From NCBI RefSeq assembly GCF_042652085.1, contig NZ_JBHSJF010000004.1, forward strand, positions 119,819-183,818: a stretch of 64,000 nt of DNA, read 5' to 3'. This document shows, one piece after another, positions 44,058 to 52,656 of the stretch. The DNA comes from Flaviflagellibacter deserti. GTDB lineage: Bacteria > Pseudomonadota > Alphaproteobacteria > Rhizobiales > Methylopilaceae. A model generated the notes under the pieces. It saw only the letters and a list, made by a program, of their open reading frames with translations. It searched no databases and had not been told where the DNA came from. Every line of letters begins with the position of its first letter. Within the stretch, counting starts at the first letter, position 1. A program made the position numbers and the translations under genes.

Positions 44058-45692
44058 CTAGGCGTAAGCGTTCCAGCTCGTTCCGTTCCACACGTACTTA
44101 CGCCGGGTGCCTGGAGATGTCGTGTTCTCCGCGATATTCTCGATGACGTTGGTCCCGTCAGTCACGACGACGTTGAATGCGCCGGTTGCCGTGGCTTCGC
44201 GATGGATCGAAACCGTGTCGCCGCGCTCGCGCTGGACGGCCGAACCGATGCCAGACCCAGCAAGAAGTTCGGGTCTCAGCTGGATCGTCTTGGCGCCTAT
44301 GATCGGGTCTTCAATCGTGATCGCGGTATGCCGATGCGCGCCGTACATGGCGTAAGTCGCAGCAACGCCACCGGGGATCTTGACCCACAACCTCTCAGTG
44401 GTCGAGAAGCAGTAGTTCCAGTTGTATTCTCCGATGCCGAGCAGGTTTAGGTTACCGTGGGACGTCTTTGGCGTCTTTGGGTCGAGAACGAGTTGTTGAG
44501 CCCCAGCGAGATAGATACCTTCGATCTTGCAGACGCCAGCATGCGCGCCTCCGTTAAGGCTAAGGGGTTCGTCGTCGCGGTTGAAGTTCAGATGCCAGTC
44601 GACATCGTTGAAGCCGTTCGGGGCCTGAACGCGTAGACCCATATTTTTGACGTTCAGAACCGTGCGGCCGAAATGGGAGAACATAGCGGCCGTTCCGGTG
44701 AATTCCCCATTCGCCACGCGCGGGTCGAAAACCTGCAACGATGTGAGCAGCAGCTCCGAAGAGGAAACCCTGAAGAACGACGGGTGGAACACATTGGGAA
44801 GTTTGTTGCCTTCATGATGTAACGACTTGATTTCGATGAGCTTAGCATTGCTCAGGAAAAGGCTGGTGGCCTCCGTCCACTCGATGTTCATCTGGTCGAT
44901 GTCCATCTGGCTCGTGTTCTCAAAGCGAACCACTGCTTCGATCAGGGCCGGAATGCGCGCACCCCCTCGATGGCCGCCGCAATAGAGAACGTCCCATTTC
45001 GAGCCAGTGCCATCCGCCGTCCACCGGAGAAGGTTCCTCTTTCCGCCGCCGATGTTGATGCGTTGGAACTTGTTCGACCAGATCGTCCCAGCAATCGTCT
45101 TCATACCGTCGTAAGGGTCGAAGTAGCCCGCCTCGGCGCCTGCCCCATTGCTGTATGGCTGCACGCTGATCTTATCGAGGTAGCAATAGGTCATTGCTCC
45201 CAGCTGAATGCCGGCGCTGTCGACTTGGCCCGTTTGGTCGACCCCGTTGACCACCGAGAGCCCTTGGTATTCCCCGAAATAGCTGCGAACCGTTGTTTCG
45301 CCGATCGTCAGAATCGGGTGGTTTTGCGAGTACTGCGCGAAGACGGAGCCGGCATCGCCGCGGACACCCGGAATGCCAGCTTTGATCTGCAGGCCGACCT
45401 TCTGAGCACCTTGCATGCCGGTGTAGTGCGCTTCGTACCGACCAGTCGGGACATCGACGTATTTGCCGCTGGCGTCGGCGTAATCGAGCGCAGCCTGCAG
45501 AGCGATGAAATTCGCGTCTCTTGTCGTGTCGTCGGTGCCCGAGCCGAGGACGACTGTGCCGCCCTGCGTCGAGATGTCGATCGTGCCGCGGATGCGAGCA
45601 GGAAGCGGGAACTTGCCCGCAAGATTGTCCTTGTCGTGCCCGACAATGTAGGTCAGATCGCGGATCGCAAGCGCGTCTATTTCTCCAAGCAT
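44058..45692 (-). CDS. Beta-helix, pectate-lyase-3/tailspike-like protein
   Basis: 544 aa. Residues about 45-130 carry the pectate-lyase-superfamily start (GSGTDDTTRDANFIALQAAL, then GKYVDVPTGRYEAH), followed by repeated short strands of a right-handed beta-helix and a C-terminal domain ending GTRRKYVWNGTSWNAYA. Such proteins are phage tailspikes, glycan depolymerases or extracellular polysaccharide-degrading enzymes. No signal peptide and no adjacent tail genes, so it looks like an orphan phage receptor-binding protein; the substrate is unknown. Confidence 0.75.
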   Translation of the reverse strand: MLGEIDALAIRDLTYIVGHDKDNLAGKFPLPARIRGTIDISTQGGTVVLGSGTDDTTRDANFIALQAALDYADASGKYVDVPTGRYEAHYTGMQGAQKVGLQIKAGIPGVRGDAGSVFAQYSQNHPILTIGETTVRSYFGEYQGLSVVNGVDQTGQVDSAGIQLGAMTYCYLDKISVQPYSNGAGAEAGYFDPYDGMKTIAGTIWSNKFQRINIGGGKRNLLRWTADGTGSKWDVLYCGGHRGGARIPALIEAVVRFENTSQMDIDQMNIEWTEATSLFLSNAKLIEIKSLHHEGNKLPNVFHPSFFRVSSSELLLTSLQVFDPRVANGEFTGTAAMFSHFGRTVLNVKNMGLRVQAPNGFNDVDWHLNFNRDDEPLSLNGGAHAGVCKIEGIYLAGAQQLVLDPKTPKTSHGNLNLLGIGEYNWNYCFSTTERLWVKIPGGVAATYAMYGAHRHTAITIEDPIIGAKTIQLRPELLAGSGIGSAVQRERGDTVSIHREATATGAFNVVVTDGTNVIENIAENTTSPGTRRKYVWNGTSWNAYA

Positions 45693-45943
45693 TATATATC
45701 CTTTCCTTCCAATGGAAGGTGAAGGATTATTGATGTTTGCCTCAGCATGATGGCGGCTGCATTGAGAATCTGATCTCGGCTGCAGCGGCTGGTTGCATGC
45801 TTAGCGAGGTCACGGAACGGCCGTTCAGGCGACTAGGCCGGCCTTCGTCGAATTCCTTGACTAAAGAGATAAAGTTTTACCGAACGGATTGGCGCAATAG
45901 CAGAACACTTCTGCCAAGCTCTCCTCTATCAAGGAGTGGTTAA

Positions 45944-46201
45944 ATGCAGTTGTGGTTGAGCTATAAAGAACTCGGAGACTTCTTCCAGATAGAGGAGAAA
46001 AGGGCCCGCGAGCAGATTATCGAGGCTGGATGGACGCGTCGCAAGGGGAGTGATGGCCTCACGCGAGTGATGCTGCCGCCGGCCACAGCGCATACTTATT
46101 TGTTGGAATTTGCGCTCTCAGCCCGAGTCGACGAGCACTTGAGCACCCTTCGGGGCATCCTCCTCCAAGCGGGTGAAGAAGCGCACAGGAGGGCGGCTTA
46201 G
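45944..46201 (+). CDS. Small winged-HTH-like protein
   Basis: 85 aa with WLSYKELGDFFQIEEKRARE and the pattern GWTRRKGSDGLTRVMLP, the form of a small DNA-binding motif common in accessory genes of Alphaproteobacteria (W-L-S/T-Y-x-E/K-L ... G-W-x-R ... D-G). AAGGAG precedes ATG 45944. It is divergent from the beta-helix gene and may regulate it. Confidence 0.65.
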   Translation: MQLWLSYKELGDFFQIEEKRAREQIIEAGWTRRKGSDGLTRVMLPPATAHTYLLEFALSARVDEHLSTLRGILLQAGEEAHRRAA

Positions 46202-46434
46202 CCTTCTCAAGCTCATCGATATGGGTGCGATCAGTGTGGAGCGACTAAAAGGTTTGGCATTGCATTAAGACACGATTCTGACTCGACGGGGAACGCGTAC
46301 ACTCTATTCTGCTGCATTATGCAATCTTGCCTTTTAATCTTAAATCTTTAGGTAAATCTGCAAAAGATCGCAGTCACTATTTGGCCGCATGTCCGACTTT
46401 GGTATGTCTTTCGGTACGTATGAAAGGCACGCTG
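46202..46434. other. Short intergenic region
   Basis: 233 bases, AT-richer than its neighbours (notably 46310-46380), which suggests a promoter for the small gene at 46435. Confidence 0.35.
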
Positions 46435-46587
46435 ATGAATCAAGCCGAAGAAGCATCCATGCCACAGGCTATCAAATCACCACCAAAGATGGGCCTAGCA
46501 TCGGCAGCCGTGCTCGCAATTGGCGTAGCTCTGGTTCCGGTTTGGACCCTGTTTCTGGTGTGGAAACTCGTTTGGGCGGTCGTCTGA
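46435..46587 (+). CDS. Very small membrane protein (50 aa), Trp-rich helix
   Basis: ATG 46435 with AAAGG six-plus bases before. A hydrophilic start (MNQAEEASMPQAIKSPPK), then one long helix (AAVLAIGVALVPVWTLFLVW) ending at the C-terminus (KLVWAVV). Trp residues at the ends of the helix. No family recognised; similar in style to the 51382 and 51798 genes. Confidence 0.5.
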   Translation: MNQAEEASMPQAIKSPPKMGLASAAVLAIGVALVPVWTLFLVWKLVWAVV

Positions 46588-46608
46588 CCGCGTCCAAGCG
46601 CCTCATCA

Positions 46609-46704
46609 CTAGAAAAAGGCTCGTCTCAGAAAAGGCGCTGCTAAAGCCACGAAAACGAGGAAAGCCGCAACAAGGACGGCCAAAGGAGCGCGGTCTGATT
46701 CCAT
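46609..46704 (-). CDS. Possible 31-aa membrane peptide
   Basis: Minus-strand frame MESDRAPLAVLVAAFLVFVA ending RRAFF: acidic start, one hydrophobic helix, basic end, the plan of a small membrane peptide. The ribosome site is weak (GATTGG), so confidence is low. Confidence 0.3.
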   Translation of the reverse strand: MESDRAPLAVLVAAFLVFVALAAPFLRRAFF

Positions 46705-47465
46705 GTACCAATCATAGCAGATCAAACGGGATGCGGCGCCCCTATCCGGAAGAGATTGCGACCAATCCTCACCTGGTTCGATCGGCAAAATGCAACCGTT
46801 TTACCTGATGTCATCCCGGTCCGAGCGGCGGCTCGACAGCCAGAACGAATCCACATCGATACTCAGATCGCGGCGCACAACGTCCCTACGCGGCGACGCT
46901 TCATGAAACGCTAGCGTCGCCAATATTTCGGTCTCGAAGAGCACCCAACTGCGACCTCGTCGAAGTCGTAGAGCACATGCTCGCCTCGCCTTTTGCTATC
47001 ACTGAACCAGTCGCTCAATTCGCCCCACGCTGGACGCCGTCATCCCATGCTGGATGACGTGAATGTCGAGGCCCTCATCCGGGTTGCAGAGTAGGGACTC
47101 AATCGCTACCACCTAGATGTTGGGCATAGTTTTCCGTCGACGGAAAAGGCTCTTGGGTCTTAGAGAGCGACCTAGATGCACTGCACCGCGTCATGAAGGC
47201 AAACCCAGCCGGCCGCTCACTGGCGAGATGCGCGAGGCAACGCCGTAAGGGCCGCCACGCTGAATCGGTTAGAAGCTCATCGGCGGCCTACCTCGCGATC
47301 AAACGGGAGCGGAATTTGTCTCTCGGCAGGCCCGGACATTCCCCAATTATAGCCTAAGGGGCATGGCGTGGACGCCGGGCAGAGCGCGCCGCTGATGTCC
47401 CCCGTCGTCTTCGAGATAGCCCTCAGGCTATGCCTTCCCCTTGGATCGAGAGCGAGAGCCGCCGC
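46705..47465. other. Intergenic region without a supported gene
   Basis: 760 bases. Frames are short and motif-less; the sequence may be decayed accessory DNA. Confidence 0.4.
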
Positions 47466-48170
47466 TTACCGTGCTTGTGGGAGGATTGACAGATCGTGTT
47501 CTGTGACCTCGATTAGCGAGATCGGACCGCCGGCAAGGACGTCTTCAAACACGCCGACCACAAGTCGACCGCTCTTCCATGCCAACGTATCGAGATTGGT
47601 CCGGCCTTTCAGGCAGACTGGCCCGTCGTGGAACGGTGTGTGACCGTGAATGACATGCTTGCCGCGATAGCTATAATCCTCGTCACGTTCGCAGCGAAAC
47701 CAGAGAAGCTGGTCTGGCTGGCACTCCAGGTTGAACGTCGACACGCACCCAGCATGGACGTAGATGCGATGCTGGTCCTCATAGTGACGAGGAAGGGCGG
47801 CAATCCAGTCCAGATGGGCGTCGGGCACCTTCTTACCGTATGAAGCCATCGTGGCGAACCCGCCGTTGCTCAGCCACCAATCGGGCTCCAGCGGCTTGCG
47901 GATTGTCTCAAGCATCATCTGTTCGTGATTGCCCATGAGGCAGATCCACCGCCATCCCACTGGAGGGCCGGCCATCAGCCGCGCGATAATCTGGCGGCTT
48001 GCTGGACCACGGTCGATGTAATCGCCGGTGAAAACGACGGTCCCAGGCTCGGCCTCTTCGATTTTGGCGAGGGCTGCTTCTAGCAGGTCAAACCGCCCGT
48101 GCAGGTCGGAGACAACGTAGGTGGTCTTGCTGAGCGAGCGAAGCAAGGCGGTCATTCCATCATCTTCCAT
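47466..48170 (-). CDS. Metallophosphatase, PrpA/PP1-like Ser/Thr phosphatase
   Basis: 234 aa (or 229 from the internal Met at 48155). All calcineurin-like metal motifs are present: YVVSDLHGR, FTGDYIDRGP, LMGNHE, YVHAGC and VIHGHTP. Family members are small phage- or island-borne protein phosphatases or diadenosine tetraphosphatases. A decayed second copy lies at 49850-49975. Confidence 0.9.
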   Translation of the reverse strand: MEDDGMTALLRSLSKTTYVVSDLHGRFDLLEAALAKIEEAEPGTVVFTGDYIDRGPASRQIIARLMAGPPVGWRWICLMGNHEQMMLETIRKPLEPDWWLSNGGFATMASYGKKVPDAHLDWIAALPRHYEDQHRIYVHAGCVSTFNLECQPDQLLWFRCERDEDYSYRGKHVIHGHTPFHDGPVCLKGRTNLDTLAWKSGRLVVGVFEDVLAGGPISLIEVTEHDLSILPQAR

Positions 48171-48249
48171 CTGACCGTTTTCGGATGAAAGCCATTGTCC
48201 CGCTCGCGCTGCGGTGTGGTCTGATCGCCGTTCGCTTCGGCGACGCCTC

Positions 48250-48700
48250 GCTTTGGGGAGAGCACTTCCGAGCGTCGCGCTCGATCAACTGATACTAACG
48301 CAGCACAGCCATCTATTCATCGCTGGAATGATGCTGTTCCGCATTTACAAGGCGATCGCTCGGCCCTCCTGTTTATCACCCTTGGCCTCGCCATCCGTTA
48401 TTCGTTGATCGGGCATTCGGGGTGGGCAAGATTCCTGCCCCAGAGCTATCGCACGGCGACGCTCCTGTTCGTCTGCTTTGTCGCTGCCCGTCTTCGGGCG
48501 ACTCAGCTGGTGAAGCTCGGCACGTGGTCCTATTCGCTCTAACTGCTGCATTTCACGCTCGGTAAGGCATTGCGGGCGGCGCCGAACATCTCGACATATC
48601 GGTTCTGATCGCGGTAGCTCTAGGGATCCCAGCATCGATTCCAGCGGCGGCTCTGGTTTCGACCTTCATCGAGAAGCCCGCGCACGAAATGATTAGTAGA
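48250..48700 (+). pseudogene. Acyltransferase_3 C-terminal remnant
   Basis: Conserved phrases of membrane O-acyltransferases survive across broken frames: QHSHLFIAGMMLFRIYK (about 48298-48350), then after a frameshift LLFITLGLAIRYS, then KLGTWSYSL followed by an in-frame TAA where family members have Tyr (continuing LLHFTLGKAL), and near 48670 FIEKPAHEM. At least one frameshift and one stop; the N-terminal two thirds is missing. Confidence 0.7.
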
Positions 48701-48837
48701 AGTGGCGACGGGGCTACCCGAGACATTGACCGCATCAGGCGTGGCGGCCTCTTCCCGGTGATCAGGACATTCCCTCAGTTTGCAATGAATGGTGCAGTCC
48801 AATAAGGATTCAGCTGCACTTGCTGGGGAGCAACCGC

Positions 48838-49020
48838 ATGTTGAAGACCGAAGCTACCGACAATCAGCCGAAGCCGATTACTCTTGAAGTAATCGCAAAA
48901 ACGCATCTTCCGGCGCTTCGCGCCGCCCGCGCCGAAGCGACCTCCCCTGCCGAAATTGCGTCTCTGGATGCGACCATTGCCATTATCGAATGGCAGGTTT
49001 TTGGCGTCGATATTGACTAG
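48838..49020 (+). CDS. Small hypothetical protein (60 aa), copy 1
   Basis: ATG 48838 with GGGGAG 8 bases before. Reads DNQPKPITLEVIAKTHLPAL ... AEIASLDATIAIIEWQ. The paralogue at 52776 shares this order, with a differing middle that results from two compensating one-base indels. A conserved leader (GGGGAGCAACC / GGGAAGCAACC) also precedes both. No family recognised, but the preserved frame argues that it is a real gene. Confidence 0.65.
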   Translation: MLKTEATDNQPKPITLEVIAKTHLPALRAARAEATSPAEIASLDATIAIIEWQVFGVDID

Positions 49021-49509
49021 ACCGTCAACGTATCGACCTGGGTAGCGAACAGCAGGCCGATCTCATCCTCGATTGAGACGGGCCCATCGCCGATTGTTGA
49101 CCACTGATCCGAGTTCGTCGAATTGGCCGCCCCATTTGTATTCAGGTCAAGGTAGGCAGCGAGACTGTTAGTCCCGACATTGGCCGAATGAGCGCGTTGA
49201 TGGCGTCTCGTTTCGTCCCGCCCGTATCGTGCCCGGTGGGGGGACGTAGCAAACGACAGCCCCCACCGCGCGGCGAATCGGGGCGGGGCTTCTTTTCATT
49301 CCCCTGCAGCAATACAAGTACAGGCGCGTGGGCGACGACATGAAATCTGCCCGCGCTCAATTCGGCTGCTTAATGGCGGCGACGGCATCCTTTTCGGGTG
49401 CTTCCGCACTTGTCTAAAGCGCCGTTGCTCGCAGCTGGCGTGGCGGCGTCTATTGAAGCGCCAGCAACGCCACCGTTCTCTTCCGGCTAACCATCTCGAC
49501 CGAGCTTAG
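49021..49509. other. Intergenic region with a decayed minus-strand frame
   Basis: On the minus strand a frame ending at 49017 reads AAYLDLNTNGAANSTNSDQW then GDGPVSIEDEIGLLFATQ to the stop, but has no start codon; it may be the 3' end of a lost gene. Otherwise no gene is supported; a terminator lies at 49258-49296. Confidence 0.35.
49258..49296 (+). terminator. Terminator of the GC-hairpin family, plus orientation
   Basis: AGCCCC...GGGGCT with a GCGCGGCGAATC centre and a TCTTTT tract after it. Related in sequence to the hairpins at 50948 and 51533. Confidence 0.6.
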
Positions 49510-49598
49510 CAATGTCCCAAGAGGGGACGACCCGCCGGCCGTCTCCCCCAGCTTGGCCGGCAATCATCGTCGTCCCACCGCATGAGAACTGCGGTTTA
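49510..49598 (+). pseudogene. Decayed copy of the 43450 small gene 3' end
   Basis: The frame reads IIVVPPHENCGL where the 43450 gene ends IRLVPLHEDHG, and the nucleotides align from about 49510 into the shared hairpin. The original stop (TAA) has become TTA here. Confidence 0.5.
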
Positions 49599-49628
49599 GG
49601 GTCGTCACCTGTGGCCAGGTCGCGGCCC
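49599..49628. terminator. Terminator-like hairpin, copy C
   Basis: GGGTCGTCACC...AGGTCGCGGCCC, preceded by ACTGCGGTTTA exactly as in copy B, about 90% identical to it over 44 bases. Confidence 0.65.
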
Positions 49629-49849
49629 GTTTTAGATGAACCGCGGCCTCAGAAGCGTCGGAGAGGCAGACAAGACCCTCGTGAACTTCCGGCAGTGCTT
49701 CGCGCTCTGGCGAGGCCGCACTCGCTATCCTTGGAATCGGCCGTCAAGTGGATTGCGACGGGGCGGTCATGCTGCGCTTCCCCGATCAGGGAGGTCTGCA
49801 TGCCAAAGCTCCAATCCTGCCGCAACCCACTGCTATCCCGCAGGAGGGC

Positions 49850-49975
49850 TAGCTATCAGCCGCTTGGTGATCTGCCTGCTTTCGGGGCCCGGTCGATGCA
49901 ATCGCCCGTGAAAATGTTCGCATCCGTCAGGTCGCGGCCGTGCAGGGTCCGCGATCACATATGTCGTCATTGAAG
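49850..49975 (-). pseudogene. Fragment of a metallophosphatase gene
   Basis: Matches the intact gene's 47970-48130 stretch with substitutions and a deletion: TCAGCC...CGGTCGATG.AATCGCC.GTGAAAA and GTGCAGG...GATCAC.TATGT. Only the middle third of the gene is left and the frame is broken. Confidence 0.65.
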
Positions 49976-50040
49976 AGTGAACCGTCAACTGGACAGATTC
50001 CCGCCGTTACTTTTCCGTGATCGTGGGGCATAGGTTCGCG

Positions 50041-50742
50041 ATGATACCGAGGCTTCTTCATCAGACCGCGCGAACCAAGCGCCTATCTTGGGAGGAAGCG
50101 GTCTTGCGGAAAAGGATGCAAAGGCACCTTCCGGACTGGTCGTTCGCCCTTTGGGATGATGATGATAATTCGGAACTGATGGCTCGGTATTTTCCGGAAC
50201 AAGTGGGAGTTTACGAGCGCATCAAGCTAGGCGTCATGAAGTCGGACATTGCCCGGCTGGCACTATTATACGCTCACGGCGGCTTCTACGTCGATACGGA
50301 CTACTTCATGTATCGACCGATCCCGGACGAAATCAGACGTCACCCGTGCATCCTGCCTGTCGAGCAGGCCTCTGATTGGTCGGAGCGTTCATTCAGGATC
50401 GGGAACGCCGCTCTAGGTGCTGAAGCCGGGCATCCGTTCCTTGCTGACTTCGTCAAGCACGCCTGTGAAGTTGCGTCCCGAGACGATCCGGAAGAACAGA
50501 AATCAGTCGTTGGGGTTGCTGGCCCCTATGCGATCACGATGTACCTTCACGCCAATCGTCATCGCTATCAGAGGGTTTACTACCCACCGAGGAGTGTGTT
50601 CTTTCCTCAACGAAACGGGCGCGGACCAGACACGATCGGCAAACACCTCTGCTGGGGTTCTTGGCGGAGCAAGCCATTAAGGGCCGGATTACGCACAGCC
50701 CTGCGTCGCAAGCTTGAAGGAGCTGTTGCGCTCTGGTCTTAA
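50041..50742 (+). CDS. GT32-type glycosyltransferase (DXD)
   Basis: 233 aa from ATG 50041 (in-frame ATG at 50017 possible). Starts MIPRLLHQTA with WSFALWDDDDNSEL, then the DXD motif in HGGFYVDTDYFMYRP, and later GPYAITMYLHANRHR. This is the Och1/capsular-sugar glycosyltransferase group, using a nucleotide sugar. Likely modifies a surface glycan together with the other glycan genes to the right. Confidence 0.88.
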   Translation: MIPRLLHQTARTKRLSWEEAVLRKRMQRHLPDWSFALWDDDDNSELMARYFPEQVGVYERIKLGVMKSDIARLALLYAHGGFYVDTDYFMYRPIPDEIRRHPCILPVEQASDWSERSFRIGNAALGAEAGHPFLADFVKHACEVASRDDPEEQKSVVGVAGPYAITMYLHANRHRYQRVYYPPRSVFFPQRNGRGPDTIGKHLCWGSWRSKPLRAGLRTALRRKLEGAVALWS

Positions 50743-50864
50743 GCTGCCATTAGACGGGGATCGGCTCGCCTTCGCTAACCTTACCTGTTGCTGGGTCACC
50801 ACGCACTTTCTAGGTGCAATAAGCGGCCACTTCCGAACTCCTCAACAGTATCGAAGCCCCACCT

Positions 50865-50920
50865 GGCGTCACGCTCGCCGCATCGGCGTGACCGCTACTT
50901 ATGAGCCATTGTACGCGCCT
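50865..50920 (+). repeat. Dispersed CCGCATC-hairpin repeat, copy 1
   Basis: GGCGTCACGC...GGCGTGACCGC around GCCGCATC, followed by CTTATGAGCCATTGTACGC. Shares this whole order with the copy at 51078. Confidence 0.6.
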
Positions 50921-50947
50921 GGGGATGCGGATCGTCTGAGACGAACG

Positions 50948-50977
50948 AAAAGCCCCGCCGCGGCGAACCGGGCGGGG
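50948..50977 (-). terminator. Terminator of the GC-hairpin family, minus orientation
   Basis: Read on the minus strand: CCCCGCC...GGCGGGG followed by CTTTTCG. No confident minus-strand gene lies to the right, so it may belong to a lost gene or be part of a mobile unit. Confidence 0.5.
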
Positions 50978-51077
50978 AAATCTCGTTAACCATAACTGTT
51001 GCGCGAGTGTCACTGCAATAGCGTCCGGAACGTGCAACAGTCGGCTGCCTGCGGACCCTCAACTGTACGCAGCCCAT

Positions 51078-51135
51078 GGGCCGTCACGCCTGCCGCATCG
51101 GGCGTGGCGGCCTTCTTATGTGCCATCGTACGCAC
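51078..51135 (+). repeat. Dispersed CCGCATC-hairpin repeat, copy 2
   Basis: GGGCCGTCACGCC...GGCGTGGCGGCC around TGCCGCATCG, then CTTATGTGCCATCGTACGC, matching the 50865 copy. Shorter related blocks occur at about 48731 and 55276. Confidence 0.6.
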
Positions 51136-51381
51136 ATTGGCTGTGATTCCGATATTAATTTTGGCCGGAAGCAGAACCCCGTCAGGAATGGCCTCTTACG
51201 CGAGGAATAGCCGGATTGAGCGGTTCGGACTTTTGGGCGCAATCATGGAGTTTCCGGCGGTATGGCTGTTTCATAGCTATGACGATGACGGGCATAGAAG
51301 GCCTATCCGTGCTTCCGACTCAATGCCGCCTAGTTTCAACGTTCCTCTAAAAGCTCATTTGCGTGATTCGGAAGGCGGCTA

Positions 51382-51504
51382 GTGCCACGTAAAACGTCCT
51401 CCCGAATTGCTCCGGCAGTGCTGGTGTTGGGAATAGTCCTCAACCTTTGCTGGATCGGAATGATGGCACTCGGAGCTTTTTGGTCCATCACGGCGGCCTT
51501 CTGA
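51382..51504 (+). CDS. Very small membrane protein (40 aa)
   Basis: GTG 51382 with GGAAGG ahead; MPRKTSSRIAPAVLVLGIVL then NLCWIGMMALGAFWSITAAF: basic start and one membrane helix with Trp residues. The GTG overlaps the TAG of a preceding 127-aa frame (TAGTG). No family recognised. Confidence 0.5.
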   Translation: MPRKTSSRIAPAVLVLGIVLNLCWIGMMALGAFWSITAAF

Positions 51505-51532
51505 ATAGCTAGAGGTTAGGTCGCCGGACACG

Positions 51533-51562
51533 AAAAACCCCGCCGCGGCGAACCGGGCGGGG
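51533..51562 (-). terminator. Terminator of the GC-hairpin family, minus orientation
   Basis: Minus strand: CCCCGCC...GGCGGGG followed by TTTTTCG, a well-formed intrinsic terminator. No confident minus-strand gene lies immediately to the right. Confidence 0.6.
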
Positions 51563-51697
51563 CCATTTCAGAACTCAGTGGATGCGGCCGTGCTGAGTTC
51601 TAAGAAGAGCAATGCATCGGATCATTGACGCCAGCAACGTAAGCTGAAAATTTACCTAAACGTTTAAGCTTACCGGCAGGTCGAGGCTCCGCCCCCC

Positions 51698-51796
51698 ATG
51701 GTTGCATCCACGATTTTGATACTAGCTAGTCGCAAAAACCAACGGGACGAAGAGCGCCTCCGAAAGAGCGTGCGGCGCTTCTCAGAGAAGCTCTGA
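51698..51796 (+). CDS. Possible 32-aa peptide
   Basis: MVASTILILASRKNQRDEER ... RRFSEKL: short hydrophobic start and a strongly charged remainder. Its stop is one base from the next small gene's ATG, suggesting coupling. The ribosome site is poor. Confidence 0.3.
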   Translation: MVASTILILASRKNQRDEERLRKSVRRFSEKL

Positions 51797-51797
51797 T

Positions 51798-51938
51798 ATG
51801 TCGCAGGGCCGTGGGCGCGCCCGCAGTCTTATAGCCATCCTCGTCTTTGCGGTCGGTATCCTTTCCACGGCCGCCTGGATCGCATTCCTCTTTTGGTTCG
51901 CAGGAGGGCTTCTCAAAACCTGCCCGAATGCCGGGTAG
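51798..51938 (+). CDS. Very small membrane protein (46 aa)
   Basis: MSQGRGRARSLIAILVFAVG then ILSTAAWIAFLFWFAGGLL and KTCPNAG: basic start, one long Trp/Phe-rich helix. The ribosome site (AGAG) lies in the end of the preceding peptide gene. No family recognised; the same plan as the 46435 and 51382 genes. Confidence 0.5.
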   Translation: MSQGRGRARSLIAILVFAVGILSTAAWIAFLFWFAGGLLKTCPNAG

Positions 51939-52107
51939 GCTTCGTGCCCCTCGAAGGCTGCACACAACGTGTTGCGAAATTAACTCTCACAACCAAGTGT
52001 AATAAAAGACTCCGAAATTCAGTAGCTTCCATCCTTAACAAATGCTTAAGGTGCGCCCGCAACCTCTCTCCGCATGCGGGCGGCTGGGACTACAGGAGAC
52101 TACAACC

Positions 52108-52626
52108 ATGACCGTACTTGTTCCCGGCGCGACAGCCGGCGGAGATGCGATTTGGGGTATTGCGGGAACTAACTCCAAACTCGAAGGCAAGGCTGGAAAC
52201 GATCAGTTGATCGGCTCGAACGGCGACGATCTGATCCTAGGCGGACACGGCAGCGACGTTTTGTTCGGCGGTGCTGGCGAAGACACCTTCGTTTTCGATA
52301 AGTTCGCTAAGGCGGGAGACGTCGATTTCGTCGACGATTTCAAGTTTGGCGTCGACTCCCTGAAGTTTGGCGAAGGCGTGACCATCCTTGGCGCGTCTGC
52401 GTCGTTGAAAGGCGCGGGAATCGACTTCAATGGCATCGATCTTCATAACGACGCGAAGGCCTACGACCTCAAGCTGACGCTGCAGATCGTCGATGGCGAC
52501 AAGACATTCACTCAGGAAGTCTATCTCGTCGACGCCCTGAAGAACGCCGGTTGGCATGCTGATGACTTCGAAGCTTATCTCAAGGGGATCAATCACGGCG
52601 AAGCCGTCGACATCCAGTTCGCCTGA
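52108..52626 (+). CDS. Small RTX/haemolysin-type calcium-binding protein
   Basis: 172 aa. Starts MTVLVPGATAGGDAIWG; two to three GGxGxDxL-type repeats (GNDQLIGSNGDDLILGGHGS, GGAGEDTFVFD) followed by a beta-rich C-terminal domain (VDFVDDFKFGVDSLKFGEGV) like the secretion-signal region of type I substrates. Likely secreted through a type I system encoded elsewhere and binds Ca2+. AGGAG precedes ATG 52108; the frame to 52042 is rejected. A strong terminator follows. Confidence 0.88.
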   Translation: MTVLVPGATAGGDAIWGIAGTNSKLEGKAGNDQLIGSNGDDLILGGHGSDVLFGGAGEDTFVFDKFAKAGDVDFVDDFKFGVDSLKFGEGVTILGASASLKGAGIDFNGIDLHNDAKAYDLKLTLQIVDGDKTFTQEVYLVDALKNAGWHADDFEAYLKGINHGEAVDIQFA

Positions 52627-52656
52627 CTCTCCCTTCGGGCACGTCAAAGGCAATCG

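Noticed and set aside
38304..45692. Complete prophage
   Set aside because: Terminase and a tailspike-like protein are present, but integrase, portal, capsid, tail tube and lysis genes are not, and gene directions do not follow a phage plan.
46389..46808. 139-aa frame overlapping the 50-aa membrane gene
   Set aside because: Ser/Arg-rich composition typical of a shadow frame, and the overlapping 50-aa frame has the better start and a coherent membrane helix.
50999..51382. 127-aa frame before the 40-aa membrane gene
   Set aside because: The first half runs through the dispersed hairpin repeat and lacks a ribosome site; only the last about 45 codons might be real, which is too weak to list.
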